Source: JACKHO01 sp041398745
GTDB taxonomy: Bacteria > Planctomycetota > Planctomycetia > Planctomycetales > Planctomycetaceae
Length of the DNA: 64,000 bases
Assembly: GCA_041398745.1 (NCBI GenBank)
Contig: JAWKUB010000002.1
Coordinates: 1 to 64,000, forward strand
Reading direction: 5' to 3'
The translations under genes were made by a program, and so were the position numbers. Below the pieces are notes generated by a model. The model was not told where the DNA came from, did not search any database, and worked only from the letters and a program-made list of their open reading frames with translations. This document shows positions 34,250 through 42,077 of the stretch, piece by piece (position 1 is the stretch's first letter; the number at the start of each line of letters is the position of its first letter).

Positions 34250-35383
34250 ATGTCTGACAAACTTCGCATTTCGTTCGACGAACTCAACTCCTCACAGGTC
34301 CAGGATTACATTGATATCCAGGACCAACTGCGTGAGGCGGCGGACCCCATTGATGACCAGCCCTGGTACGTCAAGCTGATGTATTCGAGTTGGTTGTACT
34401 TGTCATTCTGGAGTGCTTTGGGCGCCTTTGTCGCGTGGTTCGTCACGGAACCTTTCATTACAGACGACCTCTTCAATGAGAGTGACCTTCAAGGTTGGAT
34501 TGGCTTCTGCCTCTTTCCCATTGTGGCGGGACTTGCAGGTCTGTTTCTCGGCATGGCTGAAGGGATTATGTGTCGAAATCCACAGCGGGCTGCATTCAAC
34601 GGCCTGGTCAGCCTGTGCGTTGGCTTCTTTGGAAGCCTGGCCCTCATGTGCCCGGTGAACATTCTCTTTGGGATCTTTCTCACCATGGCGGTAGCCATTT
34701 CCGGGGAAAACGCAGCGGAACTCTCGGGCCTCGGCTTCGTGGTTCTCATTATTGGCCGCGGAGTTGCATGGGCACTCATTTCGGTGTTTGCCGGACTGGG
34801 GCAAGGCGCTGCTCAACAAGACCAGAAGGTGTTGTTTAATGGCATGCTTGGCGGTGTCCTGGGAGGGCTGATTGGTGGCCTGCTGTTCGACCCCGTCATG
34901 TGGGGCACCACTTACGCAATTACTGCGTTTGGATTGGAAGACCTTTCCACAACTTTGAATATGGAGTGGCTTCTCGGTGATTTGGAATTCGAAGCGTCGT
35001 TGAGCCGCATGTTCGGCATCCTGGCCATTGGAGGTTCGGTTGGTCTGTTTGTTGGCCTCGTTGAAGGTTGGACCAAATCCGCCTGGCTCATGATGCGGCG
35101 GGGACCGCTCGCCGGAAAACAGTTCATTATGCACCGTGATGTCACAGTGCTTGGCAGTTCACCCAAAGCCGGGATTTACCTGTTCAAAGACACCGACATT
35201 GAGCCGAAACATGCCACCATTTACAACCGCGGTGGGCGTTTCGAAATCGAAGACAGCGGGACGGCCGCCGGCACGTTTGTGAACGGTGTTCGGGTAGACG
35301 GCAGACGCATGCTGCAAAGCGGTGATCAAATCGAACTGGGCAAAACGGTTCTCGAATTCGCCCTGCGGTCGACCGATAAGTAA
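34250..35383 (+). CDS. Multi-pass membrane protein with cytoplasmic FHA domain
   Basis: 377 residues. Residues ~40-270 contain about six to seven Gly-rich membrane helices (e.g. IVAGLAGLFLGMAEGI, GMLGGVLGGLIGGLLF, GILAIGGSVGLFVGLV). The C-terminal ~95 residues form an FHA domain with VLGSSPKAGIYLF, PKHATIYNRGGRFEI and GTFVNGVRV, which binds phosphothreonine. The kinase at the head of the cluster is a natural source of the phospho-ligand. Together with the membrane kinase and membrane JAMM peptidase this suggests a membrane-associated signalling complex. It converges on the next gene with six bases between stops. Confidence 0.85.
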   Translation: MSDKLRISFDELNSSQVQDYIDIQDQLREAADPIDDQPWYVKLMYSSWLYLSFWSALGAFVAWFVTEPFITDDLFNESDLQGWIGFCLFPIVAGLAGLFLGMAEGIMCRNPQRAAFNGLVSLCVGFFGSLALMCPVNILFGIFLTMAVAISGENAAELSGLGFVVLIIGRGVAWALISVFAGLGQGAAQQDQKVLFNGMLGGVLGGLIGGLLFDPVMWGTTYAITAFGLEDLSTTLNMEWLLGDLEFEASLSRMFGILAIGGSVGLFVGLVEGWTKSAWLMMRRGPLAGKQFIMHRDVTVLGSSPKAGIYLFKDTDIEPKHATIYNRGGRFEIEDSGTAAGTFVNGVRVDGRRMLQSGDQIELGKTVLEFALRSTDK

Positions 35384-35389
35384 GTCCAG

Positions 35390-36502
35390 CTACGCCGAAC
35401 GTCGGCGCGGGGCTTCGAGCAACCGGAGCTCATCGAGGTCGATGGAATTTTGAAACCATTGACCGGCTCGAATGAGTTTCATGCGTCGCTTGATGCTCTT
35501 CCAGATTCCCTTGTGGTATCCCACCGACGAAGTAAAGAGCGTGAGCACATCCATGAAGCGACTATTCTGTGCCAACGTGGGTTCATACACGTCGATGTAG
35601 GCGTTGTAGCCAAATCCAATGAGATTGCCGTCGATGGCCCCAATGTGTTTGCCATCTCCTTCGATGTCAAAGTCGGCTCCGAACGAGACCCACTTCCGCT
35701 TCACCGTAATGTTCCATAGTCGGTTGGTCGATTCGTCCATGAACACGAATCCGTAGACTGCCGGATAGCGGAGCCAGCGGTGTTGTTGCTGCACAACGGT
35801 GAACACATCAATGCCCGACAAGTTCACCGCGAGCGAAAGCAACGGGCGTTTGGCGGCGAGAGAATTAGTCACCTCCCACGAGGACAACTCTTCAATCGAA
35901 CCAATCCAGCGAATACGTTTTGTTGTCGTTTTGAAGTGTTTGAGCACCAGTCGTCGCTGTTCGATATCGCCGGTCTTCAAATTCATAATGGCGTCATCCT
36001 GGAGTTGTTGCTCCAGTTCGACGGCCTCTTTGGCGCTGAGTCGTCCGCGGTATTTGACGTCGTCCTTCAGTTCTTCTCGACGGTTCTTTTGCAGGCGGTT
36101 AATTGCCTGTTGCTTTTCGACTTTGTCGGGGGTCCAGACATCAGTTCGTAGCCCAATGAGATGACTCTTAATCCACCCTTTGCGTTTCGCGTCGTACTCC
36201 GAAACGGTGCCGCAGACGTCCATATTCTTGCCGAATTGACGGTCATCTGCCGATTTGAGTCGCTGCAGTAAATCGACATTTGTGGGATGCATGCTGGGAA
36301 ACATCCACAAATCAACATACCGGGCATTATCGGAATGGGAGCGCCACCAGGACATACGTTCGCCAGCTGATCCAACAAAGAGTCGAGTGCTGCGCTCATA
36401 GGACAGCACGGCGATTCCGTACCAGATCGAACCTGCTTTCCGTTGAAACGGCCGTACTCCGGCGGCATTTTCTGCTGATTCGTGCCGATCAAAATGTATC
36501 AA
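35390..36502 (-). CDS. Uncharacterised protein co-transcribed with SNF2 helicase
   Basis: A 370-residue soluble protein with no signal peptide or membrane helix. It is basic and aromatic, with WYGIAVLSYERSTRLFVGSA near the start and a coiled Lys/Gln/Glu-rich helix around residues 130-190. I do not recognise the family. Its ATG overlaps the stop of the SNF2 helicase gene (ATGA), so the two are translationally coupled and probably work together; a helicase accessory role is an inference from that linkage. Confidence 0.8.
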   Translation of the reverse strand: MIHFDRHESAENAAGVRPFQRKAGSIWYGIAVLSYERSTRLFVGSAGERMSWWRSHSDNARYVDLWMFPSMHPTNVDLLQRLKSADDRQFGKNMDVCGTVSEYDAKRKGWIKSHLIGLRTDVWTPDKVEKQQAINRLQKNRREELKDDVKYRGRLSAKEAVELEQQLQDDAIMNLKTGDIEQRRLVLKHFKTTTKRIRWIGSIEELSSWEVTNSLAAKRPLLSLAVNLSGIDVFTVVQQQHRWLRYPAVYGFVFMDESTNRLWNITVKRKWVSFGADFDIEGDGKHIGAIDGNLIGFGYNAYIDVYEPTLAQNSRFMDVLTLFTSSVGYHKGIWKSIKRRMKLIRAGQWFQNSIDLDELRLLEAPRRRSA

Positions 36503-39500
36503 CTCAACAGCAATGACAGGTCTTCTTTCGTGAGCGACCGAATCAGATTGCTGTTGGATGTGACAATCGCTTCTGCCAGTTCCCGTTTGCCCTGCTGCAA
36601 TTCCAGGACTTTCTCCTCCACGGTGTCCCGTGCGATGATTCGATATACGAACACGGGGTTTTGCTGTCCCATTCGATGTGCCCGGTCAATTGCCTGTGCT
36701 TCCACAGCCGGATTCCACCACGGGTCCAGAATGAACACGTGGTCGGCGGCCGTAAGATTCAGACCATGACCACCCGCCTTGAGGCTGATGAGAAACAGCT
36801 TGCAGTCCTCATTTGACTGAAACTGCGTGACACAGTCTTTGCGGTTGTTCGTTTGCCCATCGAGATAGGCATACTGAATCGCGCGATTGTCAAGTTGCCG
36901 TCGCAGAATAGCCAGCAGTGAAGTGAACTGGGAGAAAACGAGTGCCTTATGTCCTTCTTCCAAAGTGTTCTCTAATTGTTCCCACAGCAACTGCAATTTC
37001 GCGCTGGACTGTTTTGCCTGCTTCTCATCGACCAATCCGGGATGGCAGGCCGCCTGACGCAATCGGAGCAGTGCTTCGAGGACGTGAATCTTTGAGTTCT
37101 TCAGGCCTTTTTCCGCAATGGTCCCTGCCAGCGAAACGCGGTAGTAGTCGCGGAGTTCGTCGTACCCCTTTCGCTGTTTGCCAACCAAATCGCAGTACAG
37201 GATTTGTTCCGACTTGTCGGGGAGTTCCGTGAGCACTTCGGACTTTGTGCGCCGCAGCACAAACGGCGCTATGGCCCGTGAGAGGAGTTTTTGCGACTCA
37301 GGATTGGCCGCAATCGAATTGGCCCGTCGCTTGAATGCGACTTCGTTGCCGAGCAGGCCCGGATTCAGGAACTCAAAGAGTGACCACAATTCGCCCAGAT
37401 GGTTTTCGATGGGCGTGCCAGAAAGTGCCAAACGATGCCTGCCCTTCAGTAGCCGACACGCCTTAGCAGTCAGTGAACTGGAATTCTTAATGGCCGTTGC
37501 TTCATCCAACACGACGTAGTCGAAGTCGATTTCGCGAATGGCTTCGATGTCTTTGCGGAGCGTTCCGTAGGTCGTAATGATGAGGTCGTGTTCGCTCCAA
37601 GTGTTCGCGTCGACGCTTCGTCCCATGCCGTGATGGCTCATGACGCGCAGCTTTGGCGCAAAGCGAGCTGCTTCGTCCATCCAGTTAAACACGAGGCTTT
37701 TGGGAACAATGGCCAGCGTTGGCCGATGTGTTTCGTTCGCATTCTTTCGGCTAAAACTCTGTCGCCGTTTCTCCAGCGTGGCCAGTACCTGAATAGTTTT
37801 CCCCAGGCCCATGTCATCGGCCAGACAGCCACCGCAGCGGATTGACTGCAAGTAGTTAATCCAGGCCAAGCCGTTTCGCTGGTAATCACGGAGCGTCCCT
37901 TTGAATGTCCGCGGTTCCTTGGCCGGTTTGAGCTCTGTGCTGCTTTGAAGTCGCTTGACCAGCGAAGAAAAAGCCATGTCAAAACTGACCTGCGGTTCTG
38001 CTTCCAGCAGTGTATCCAGAACCATCGCCTGAGACGGTCGGAACCGGAGACTTTCCGTTTGTGATGCATCAGAGAAGTTGGCCAGTTCACCAAACCGTTG
38101 CAGCCACTCTGCGGGAATGACACCTTGCGTGCCATCATCGAGTGAGACAAACCGTTCCTTGCGACGCACGGCCCGCAGTAGTTCAGGAGTCTTCACCGAT
38201 TGCTCACCGAACTGCACCTCCGTTTCGAGTTCGAACCAGTCGATGTTCGACTTCACTTCGATCGTTTCTGCGGTACTCTTCCGCAGCAGCCCCTGTTCTC
38301 CTTCAACCTGCCATCCCGCGTCGATGAGAGGGATGGCCGTCTGAAGAAACAGGTCGCGGGGAACAACACGAACCGACTCGTGACTGTCATAGGAGGTCAA
38401 CAAATGGGTTCCGAGGTCATCCAGCAGCTGACGAGCCTTGGCCTCCGTGGCGAAATCGCGGGGGTAGCACTTGTTGGCTTCCTCATCCATGACGAATTGG
38501 GCCGGTGCGGTCGCTTCGATTTCTCGGCCCGCATAGGCGAACGAGAGCAGAACCTCGAAGTAGAAATCATCGTCCTGCAAAGACCGAAACCTCGCGATGG
38601 GTTCTGGAACGACTTCCTCCACGGAGGGCTGCAGTTCTGGCGGAAAGCTGAGTCGCGGGCATTCCGGAAATGACCAGACGCTTTCAAGAAATGTCCGCCC
38701 TTCGTTACGTGGTACATGAAACGAAGACTGTTCCAAAAACTGCTGCAGCCAGGGACCGGAATTCCTCAGATCTGCGCGACTGAGGCGACCATCGGACTGG
38801 AGCACGAATTCGGACATGGCCAGGACAACGTTACCTGGCAACGACAGGACTTCATTGCCACGCTGCAATTCGCCTGACACTCGCCAGTCGCTTTTCTCCG
38901 ACTCTGCTTTCAGTCGGAATTCAAAAGGCACTGCATTGTCCAAAGTAATTACGGTGGCGTCTTCGAATGGTTGATCGGGCCCGAGTCGCCAGAGGAATCG
39001 ACCGGTTCCGCAAAGCTCTGGCGCCAGGGCCATAAAGTCTTCACCTGACATTTCGAACTGACTCTGTGCCTGGTATGGGCTAGGCAGCACGTACCGTTCG
39101 CGTTCACGGTGAACGCTGGAAATCATCCTCATTAGCCGCTGATCCACGGGCTCCCAGTGACGGCCGATCTCGTAGCTGCGTACCGAAAATGGCTTTGGAC
39201 TACGCTGATCTCCCAAGGACGAAAGTCCGCACAGAATTGAAATGGCAACCTGGTTTCGGTGCAGCGACACCCCCACGTCCAGCACATAGTAGAAACTCGG
39301 TGCAGCCGCCGGATGATGTTGGATCTCTTCGACACTCTTCCGCGCGACTGCTGCCTCCTGCAGTCGCCGCAGTGTGTCCTGCCAAGTTTTCTTTGATGAC
39401 GATGTCGAAACGATGACCGGCGAGACGTGGTCGTTAGAAACGCCCCGTGGTGAAACTCCGCTGAGACTTCGGCGGAGCTGCGGAATGCCTTGTCCCGCGG

Positions 39501-39870
39501 GAGGACGATTACGCAACTCATCTTCGAGTTCGTCAGGGTCATCACCAACCAGGTCGAAATCAGCAGACTGAGGACCCTTTTTTGACCGGCTCAAATGAAC
39601 AATCGCAGCCCAGATGTGTTTGCACAGAAATCCATCGTAATAGTGCGGGCATGTGCAGGAAACGGCAAACTGCTCCTCAGCGTCGACATCCTGCCAGTCC
39701 AGGCAGACGGTGTAGTCCGATGTCCCCTGAATACGGTAAATCGCGCCAGCAGTGAATTCGTGCTGCAATGACAGCTTGTGAGTGGCCACATAGGCATTGC
39801 CGCGTTCTCGAGTACGCTGGGAGAAATACGAACTCAGCGACTTTGACAACTTCATCTCATTACTCTCCAT
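36499..39870 (-). CDS. SNF2/RapA-like helicase with SWIM zinc finger
   Basis: 1123 residues. The N-terminus carries a SWIM zinc finger (Cys72, Cys74, Cys83, His85: SCTCPHYYDGFLCKHIW). A long middle region follows. The SNF2 ATPase occupies the C-terminal ~450 residues: Walker A DDMGLGKTIQ (~686), DEAT box in VVLDEATAIKNSSSL, LSGTPIENHLGELWSLFEF, and motifs V-VI FLISLKAGGHGLNLTAADHV and QAIDRAHRMGQ. Such SWIM-SNF2 proteins translocate on double-stranded DNA; their cellular role in bacteria is poorly known. It is translationally coupled to the downstream 370-residue gene. Confidence 0.93.
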   Translation of the reverse strand: MESNEMKLSKSLSSYFSQRTRERGNAYVATHKLSLQHEFTAGAIYRIQGTSDYTVCLDWQDVDAEEQFAVSCTCPHYYDGFLCKHIWAAIVHLSRSKKGPQSADFDLVGDDPDELEDELRNRPPAGQGIPQLRRSLSGVSPRGVSNDHVSPVIVSTSSSKKTWQDTLRRLQEAAVARKSVEEIQHHPAAAPSFYYVLDVGVSLHRNQVAISILCGLSSLGDQRSPKPFSVRSYEIGRHWEPVDQRLMRMISSVHRERERYVLPSPYQAQSQFEMSGEDFMALAPELCGTGRFLWRLGPDQPFEDATVITLDNAVPFEFRLKAESEKSDWRVSGELQRGNEVLSLPGNVVLAMSEFVLQSDGRLSRADLRNSGPWLQQFLEQSSFHVPRNEGRTFLESVWSFPECPRLSFPPELQPSVEEVVPEPIARFRSLQDDDFYFEVLLSFAYAGREIEATAPAQFVMDEEANKCYPRDFATEAKARQLLDDLGTHLLTSYDSHESVRVVPRDLFLQTAIPLIDAGWQVEGEQGLLRKSTAETIEVKSNIDWFELETEVQFGEQSVKTPELLRAVRRKERFVSLDDGTQGVIPAEWLQRFGELANFSDASQTESLRFRPSQAMVLDTLLEAEPQVSFDMAFSSLVKRLQSSTELKPAKEPRTFKGTLRDYQRNGLAWINYLQSIRCGGCLADDMGLGKTIQVLATLEKRRQSFSRKNANETHRPTLAIVPKSLVFNWMDEAARFAPKLRVMSHHGMGRSVDANTWSEHDLIITTYGTLRKDIEAIREIDFDYVVLDEATAIKNSSSLTAKACRLLKGRHRLALSGTPIENHLGELWSLFEFLNPGLLGNEVAFKRRANSIAANPESQKLLSRAIAPFVLRRTKSEVLTELPDKSEQILYCDLVGKQRKGYDELRDYYRVSLAGTIAEKGLKNSKIHVLEALLRLRQAACHPGLVDEKQAKQSSAKLQLLWEQLENTLEEGHKALVFSQFTSLLAILRRQLDNRAIQYAYLDGQTNNRKDCVTQFQSNEDCKLFLISLKAGGHGLNLTAADHVFILDPWWNPAVEAQAIDRAHRMGQQNPVFVYRIIARDTVEEKVLELQQGKRELAEAIVTSNSNLIRSLTKEDLSLLLS

Positions 39871-40272
39871 AGCCTTACGTCACGAGCGGCACAGTTCCAA
39901 TGCGCGCATTTCATGCAGACAGCATAACCTAATTTATACTGAGCAGTTGTCCAGTTTTCTTTGTTGGCAAACAATCTGCCCCGAAGAGCAACCTGAGAGA
40001 TAATCTAGGCAAGATGTTTTGCCTCAGAAAGGACCAGTTTCTCGCGAATAACAACTTGGCAAAAACTCCCAAATTGACATGGGACTGGTTTGACACCTCG
40101 GCTTCTCTACGTTACTTAATCGTCAATGTCAGGGGTACTGGTATATTCCGCACTGCCCCTATGGTTAGTGAATGGTCGCAAATTGACCGAAATAGCGCTG
40201 ATTCGCAGTGGTCTCGGGACTGGTGGTCAGCTTCATGTTCCCTCACCCCGAGGATGTTGAAGGAGAATTACA
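39871..40272. other. Intergenic region upstream of the Cys-rich secreted protein
   Basis: About 400 bases without a convincing gene, relatively AT-rich. It separates divergent genes and must hold promoters for both. A candidate plus-strand promoter is listed separately. An AAGGAG ribosome binding site lies just before the Cys-rich gene. Confidence 0.5.
40090..40118 (+). promoter_or_regulatory. Candidate sigma-70-like promoter for the Cys-rich gene
   Basis: TTGACA at 40090-40095 is followed after 17 bases by TACTTA at 40113-40118. The -35 match is perfect and the -10 match weak. The downstream gene starts about 155 bases later, leaving a longish leader. Confidence 0.3.
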
Positions 40273-40629
40273 ATGATGAGTCGTGTTTTGAGTGCAGTCG
40301 CTGTTGCTGCCATGTTGTTTGTCGCTGCTGGTTCGGCTGATGCCGCTCGCGGTTGTGGTTGCCGCCCAGTTCGCCCAACCCGCTGCTGCCGCGTGGTTCG
40401 CGTTCGTCACACCGGCTGCTGCAAGCCAGCTTCAAGCTGCTGTGCACCAGCTCCGAGCTGCTGTGCTCCGGCATGTGCAAGCTGCAGTGCTCCAGCATGC
40501 AGCAGCTGTGGAAGCTGCAACAGCTGTGATGGCACTCCAGCCTGCCCAAACTGCACCGACGGCGGTAGCGCTGCTGGCGAAGCCCAAGACGCTCCAACAC
40601 CAGAAGCAGCAGAAAAGCCAGCTGCCTAG
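40273..40629 (+). CDS. Small Cys-rich secreted protein
   Basis: 118 residues. A signal peptide (VLSAVAVAAMLFVAAGSADA) is followed by a dense Cys region with about 24 Cys in short motifs such as CGCRP, CCRVV, CCKPASSCCAP and CSSCGSC, then an Ala/Glu/Pro tail. AAGGAG lies eight to nine bases before the ATG and a strong terminator follows the gene, so it is monocistronic and probably well expressed. Similar Cys-rich small proteins occur in planctomycetes; a structural or disulfide-crosslinked envelope role is an inference. Confidence 0.8.
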   Translation: MMSRVLSAVAVAAMLFVAAGSADAARGCGCRPVRPTRCCRVVRVRHTGCCKPASSCCAPAPSCCAPACASCSAPACSSCGSCNSCDGTPACPNCTDGGSAAGEAQDAPTPEAAEKPAA

Positions 40630-40674
40630 TTGCAACTGGCGTTCTGTTCAAAGTGATTTGGACAACTGAATTCA

Positions 40675-40708
40675 GCCTCTTTTCGGTTCGCCGAAAGGAG
40701 GCTTTTTT
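40675..40708 (+). terminator. Intrinsic terminator after the Cys-rich gene
   Basis: Stem GCCTCTTTTCGG paired with CCGAAAGGAGGC around a TTCG tetraloop, followed by TTTTTT (40703-40708). It is 45 bases after the stop. Confidence 0.92.
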
Positions 40709-40711
40709 GTT

Positions 40712-40840
40712 TAGAGCATTTTTCGATTTCGTATTCAGCTGTGAGCCGCGACGCGTAAGCGGCCGGGCAAGACAAACGGCCCGAGGCCTTACGGCCTTCG
40801 GCTCACAAAATTCCTGCAAACCAATTCAAAATGTGCTCTA
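40712..40840. repeat. Palindromic REP/MITE-like element
   Basis: An outer inverted repeat (TAGAGCATTTT at 40712 against AAAATGTGCTCTA ending at 40840) encloses an imperfect inner palindrome of ~28-base arms: GTGAGCCGCGACGCGTAAGC at 40741 and the matching arm ending GGCTCAC at 40806. No ORF inside. The right tip supplies the stop codon of the convergent thymidylate kinase gene. The inner arm looks like an intergenic palindrome family of planctomycetes, but copy number cannot be checked here. Confidence 0.7.
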
Positions 40841-41518
40841 GGGTGATGGGCCGAGCAAATTGTTTATTGTCGCCAGAATGTCTGCGGCCACGGAATCGAT
40901 GCTACGCGTGCCAGCATCCCCTGCCACGCTGATAACCTCCCAGTTGGCCGAGCGGTTTGCAAGGTCGAGATACGTCTCACGTACCTTGCTCAGGTACTTT
41001 GCATCGGCCTCCTGTAAGTCAGCGGCTTGACTGGTGTAGTCACGAGCTGCTTTCTTGAGGACGAATTCCTGGGCCGTAGCTACGGGCAGGTCGAGCAAAA
41101 TGTTGAGCGTCGGTTTGGGCATTTGATGGATTTCAAATTCCACGTGCTCAATCCAGTCCTGGACTTCACGCCGCTCTGCGTCCGAACATCGGGCCGATTG
41201 GTGAGCCATGTTCGAGCCAACATAGCGGTCGAGTATCACCAAATCGTGTCCTTCCAGTTGTTCCAGCAATTTCGAACGTGACTCGAGTCGGTCTCCCGCA
41301 AACAGCAGTGAAATCAAAAACGGTGGCAGGTCCCACAGCTCACCGAAACGACCATTCAAGAAATCGCCGACCCGTGCGCCGAAGAACGTCTCCGAATACC
41401 GCGGAAAGCCCATGAATCCTACGCGATGGCCTGATTCGCAGAGCGTCTCCACGAGTCGTTTCGACTGGGTTCCTTTTCCGGAACCATCGATCCCTTCAAT
41501 CGCAATGAGGTGGGCCAT
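40838..41518 (-). CDS. tmk: Thymidylate kinase
   Basis: About 226 residues from the ATG at 41516-41518. It phosphorylates dTMP to dTDP in DNA precursor synthesis. The P-loop IEGIDGSGKGTQSKRL is near the N-terminus. A DLVILDRYVGSNMAHQ segment carries the DR(Y/F) motif, and a lid region with KKAARDYTSQ follows. The Asp/Gly-rich P-loop and the length fit the family. The DNA palindrome at its 3' end provides the last codon. The Rieske ferredoxin gene ends 45 bases upstream on the same strand, so they may share a transcript. Confidence 0.9.
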   Translation of the reverse strand: MAHLIAIEGIDGSGKGTQSKRLVETLCESGHRVGFMGFPRYSETFFGARVGDFLNGRFGELWDLPPFLISLLFAGDRLESRSKLLEQLEGHDLVILDRYVGSNMAHQSARCSDAERREVQDWIEHVEFEIHQMPKPTLNILLDLPVATAQEFVLKKAARDYTSQAADLQEADAKYLSKVRETYLDLANRSANWEVISVAGDAGTRSIDSVAADILATINNLLGPSP

Positions 41519-41562
41519 CAAACGTCATTCCCTGACCAACTTGGCGGTCAATTTCACTCGTA

Positions 41563-41880
41563 TTATTTCGATTGTCGTCGTGCGTAAACGTTTCCATCTC
41601 GAACTTCGACATCAAACACATTCACTGGCGCAGTTGCTGGCATTTTGAGAACAGCACCAGTGCGAATATCAAATTCAGCGCCATGTCGCGCACAGGCAAT
41701 TGCATTTCCCGAAACGGCTCCATCGGTCAATGGCTGGCCATCATGAGTGCAGACATCTTCAATGCAGTAGAAGTCGTCACCTGCCCGCAACAGCAGAGCT
41801 GGCGTGTCATCGACAATAACAGACAGCCGTCCGTTTACCTGCACGTCAGCCGCCTGTGCGACCTGTTCCCAATCAGACAT
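41563..41880 (-). CDS. Rieske [2Fe-2S] ferredoxin
   Basis: About 105 residues from the ATG at 41878-41880 (an upstream start would add five). It has the two Rieske ligand motifs CTHDGQPL and CARHGAEFD (CxH and CxxH), matching small non-heme-oxygenase-type Rieske ferredoxins. It carries electrons for a dioxygenase or similar partner; no such partner is in the window. Single soluble domain, no signal peptide. Confidence 0.92.
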   Translation of the reverse strand: MSDWEQVAQAADVQVNGRLSVIVDDTPALLLRAGDDFYCIEDVCTHDGQPLTDGAVSGNAIACARHGAEFDIRTGAVLKMPATAPVNVFDVEVRDGNVYARRQSK

Positions 41881-42077
41881 TCTTGTCCCTCTCACAATGT
41901 GACTGCCAAGGGTGTGTGGCGAATCAGTCTGTGATTTTTCGTTGCTAGTCTTCGGGAGTCACGCGACTCCTCGCATTCCACCTAAAGTTAGCAACAACGG
42001 AGGACCAGCAAAACAGATTGGAACAGCGCTTTTTGCACTTCGCAGTGAATCGTCGTTCCCAGGCACGCCAAGAGTAC

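Noticed and set aside
40268..40819. Minus-strand 183-codon frame over the Cys-rich gene
   Set aside because: Shadow of the Cys-rich gene, which has a signal peptide, ribosome binding site and terminator on the plus strand.
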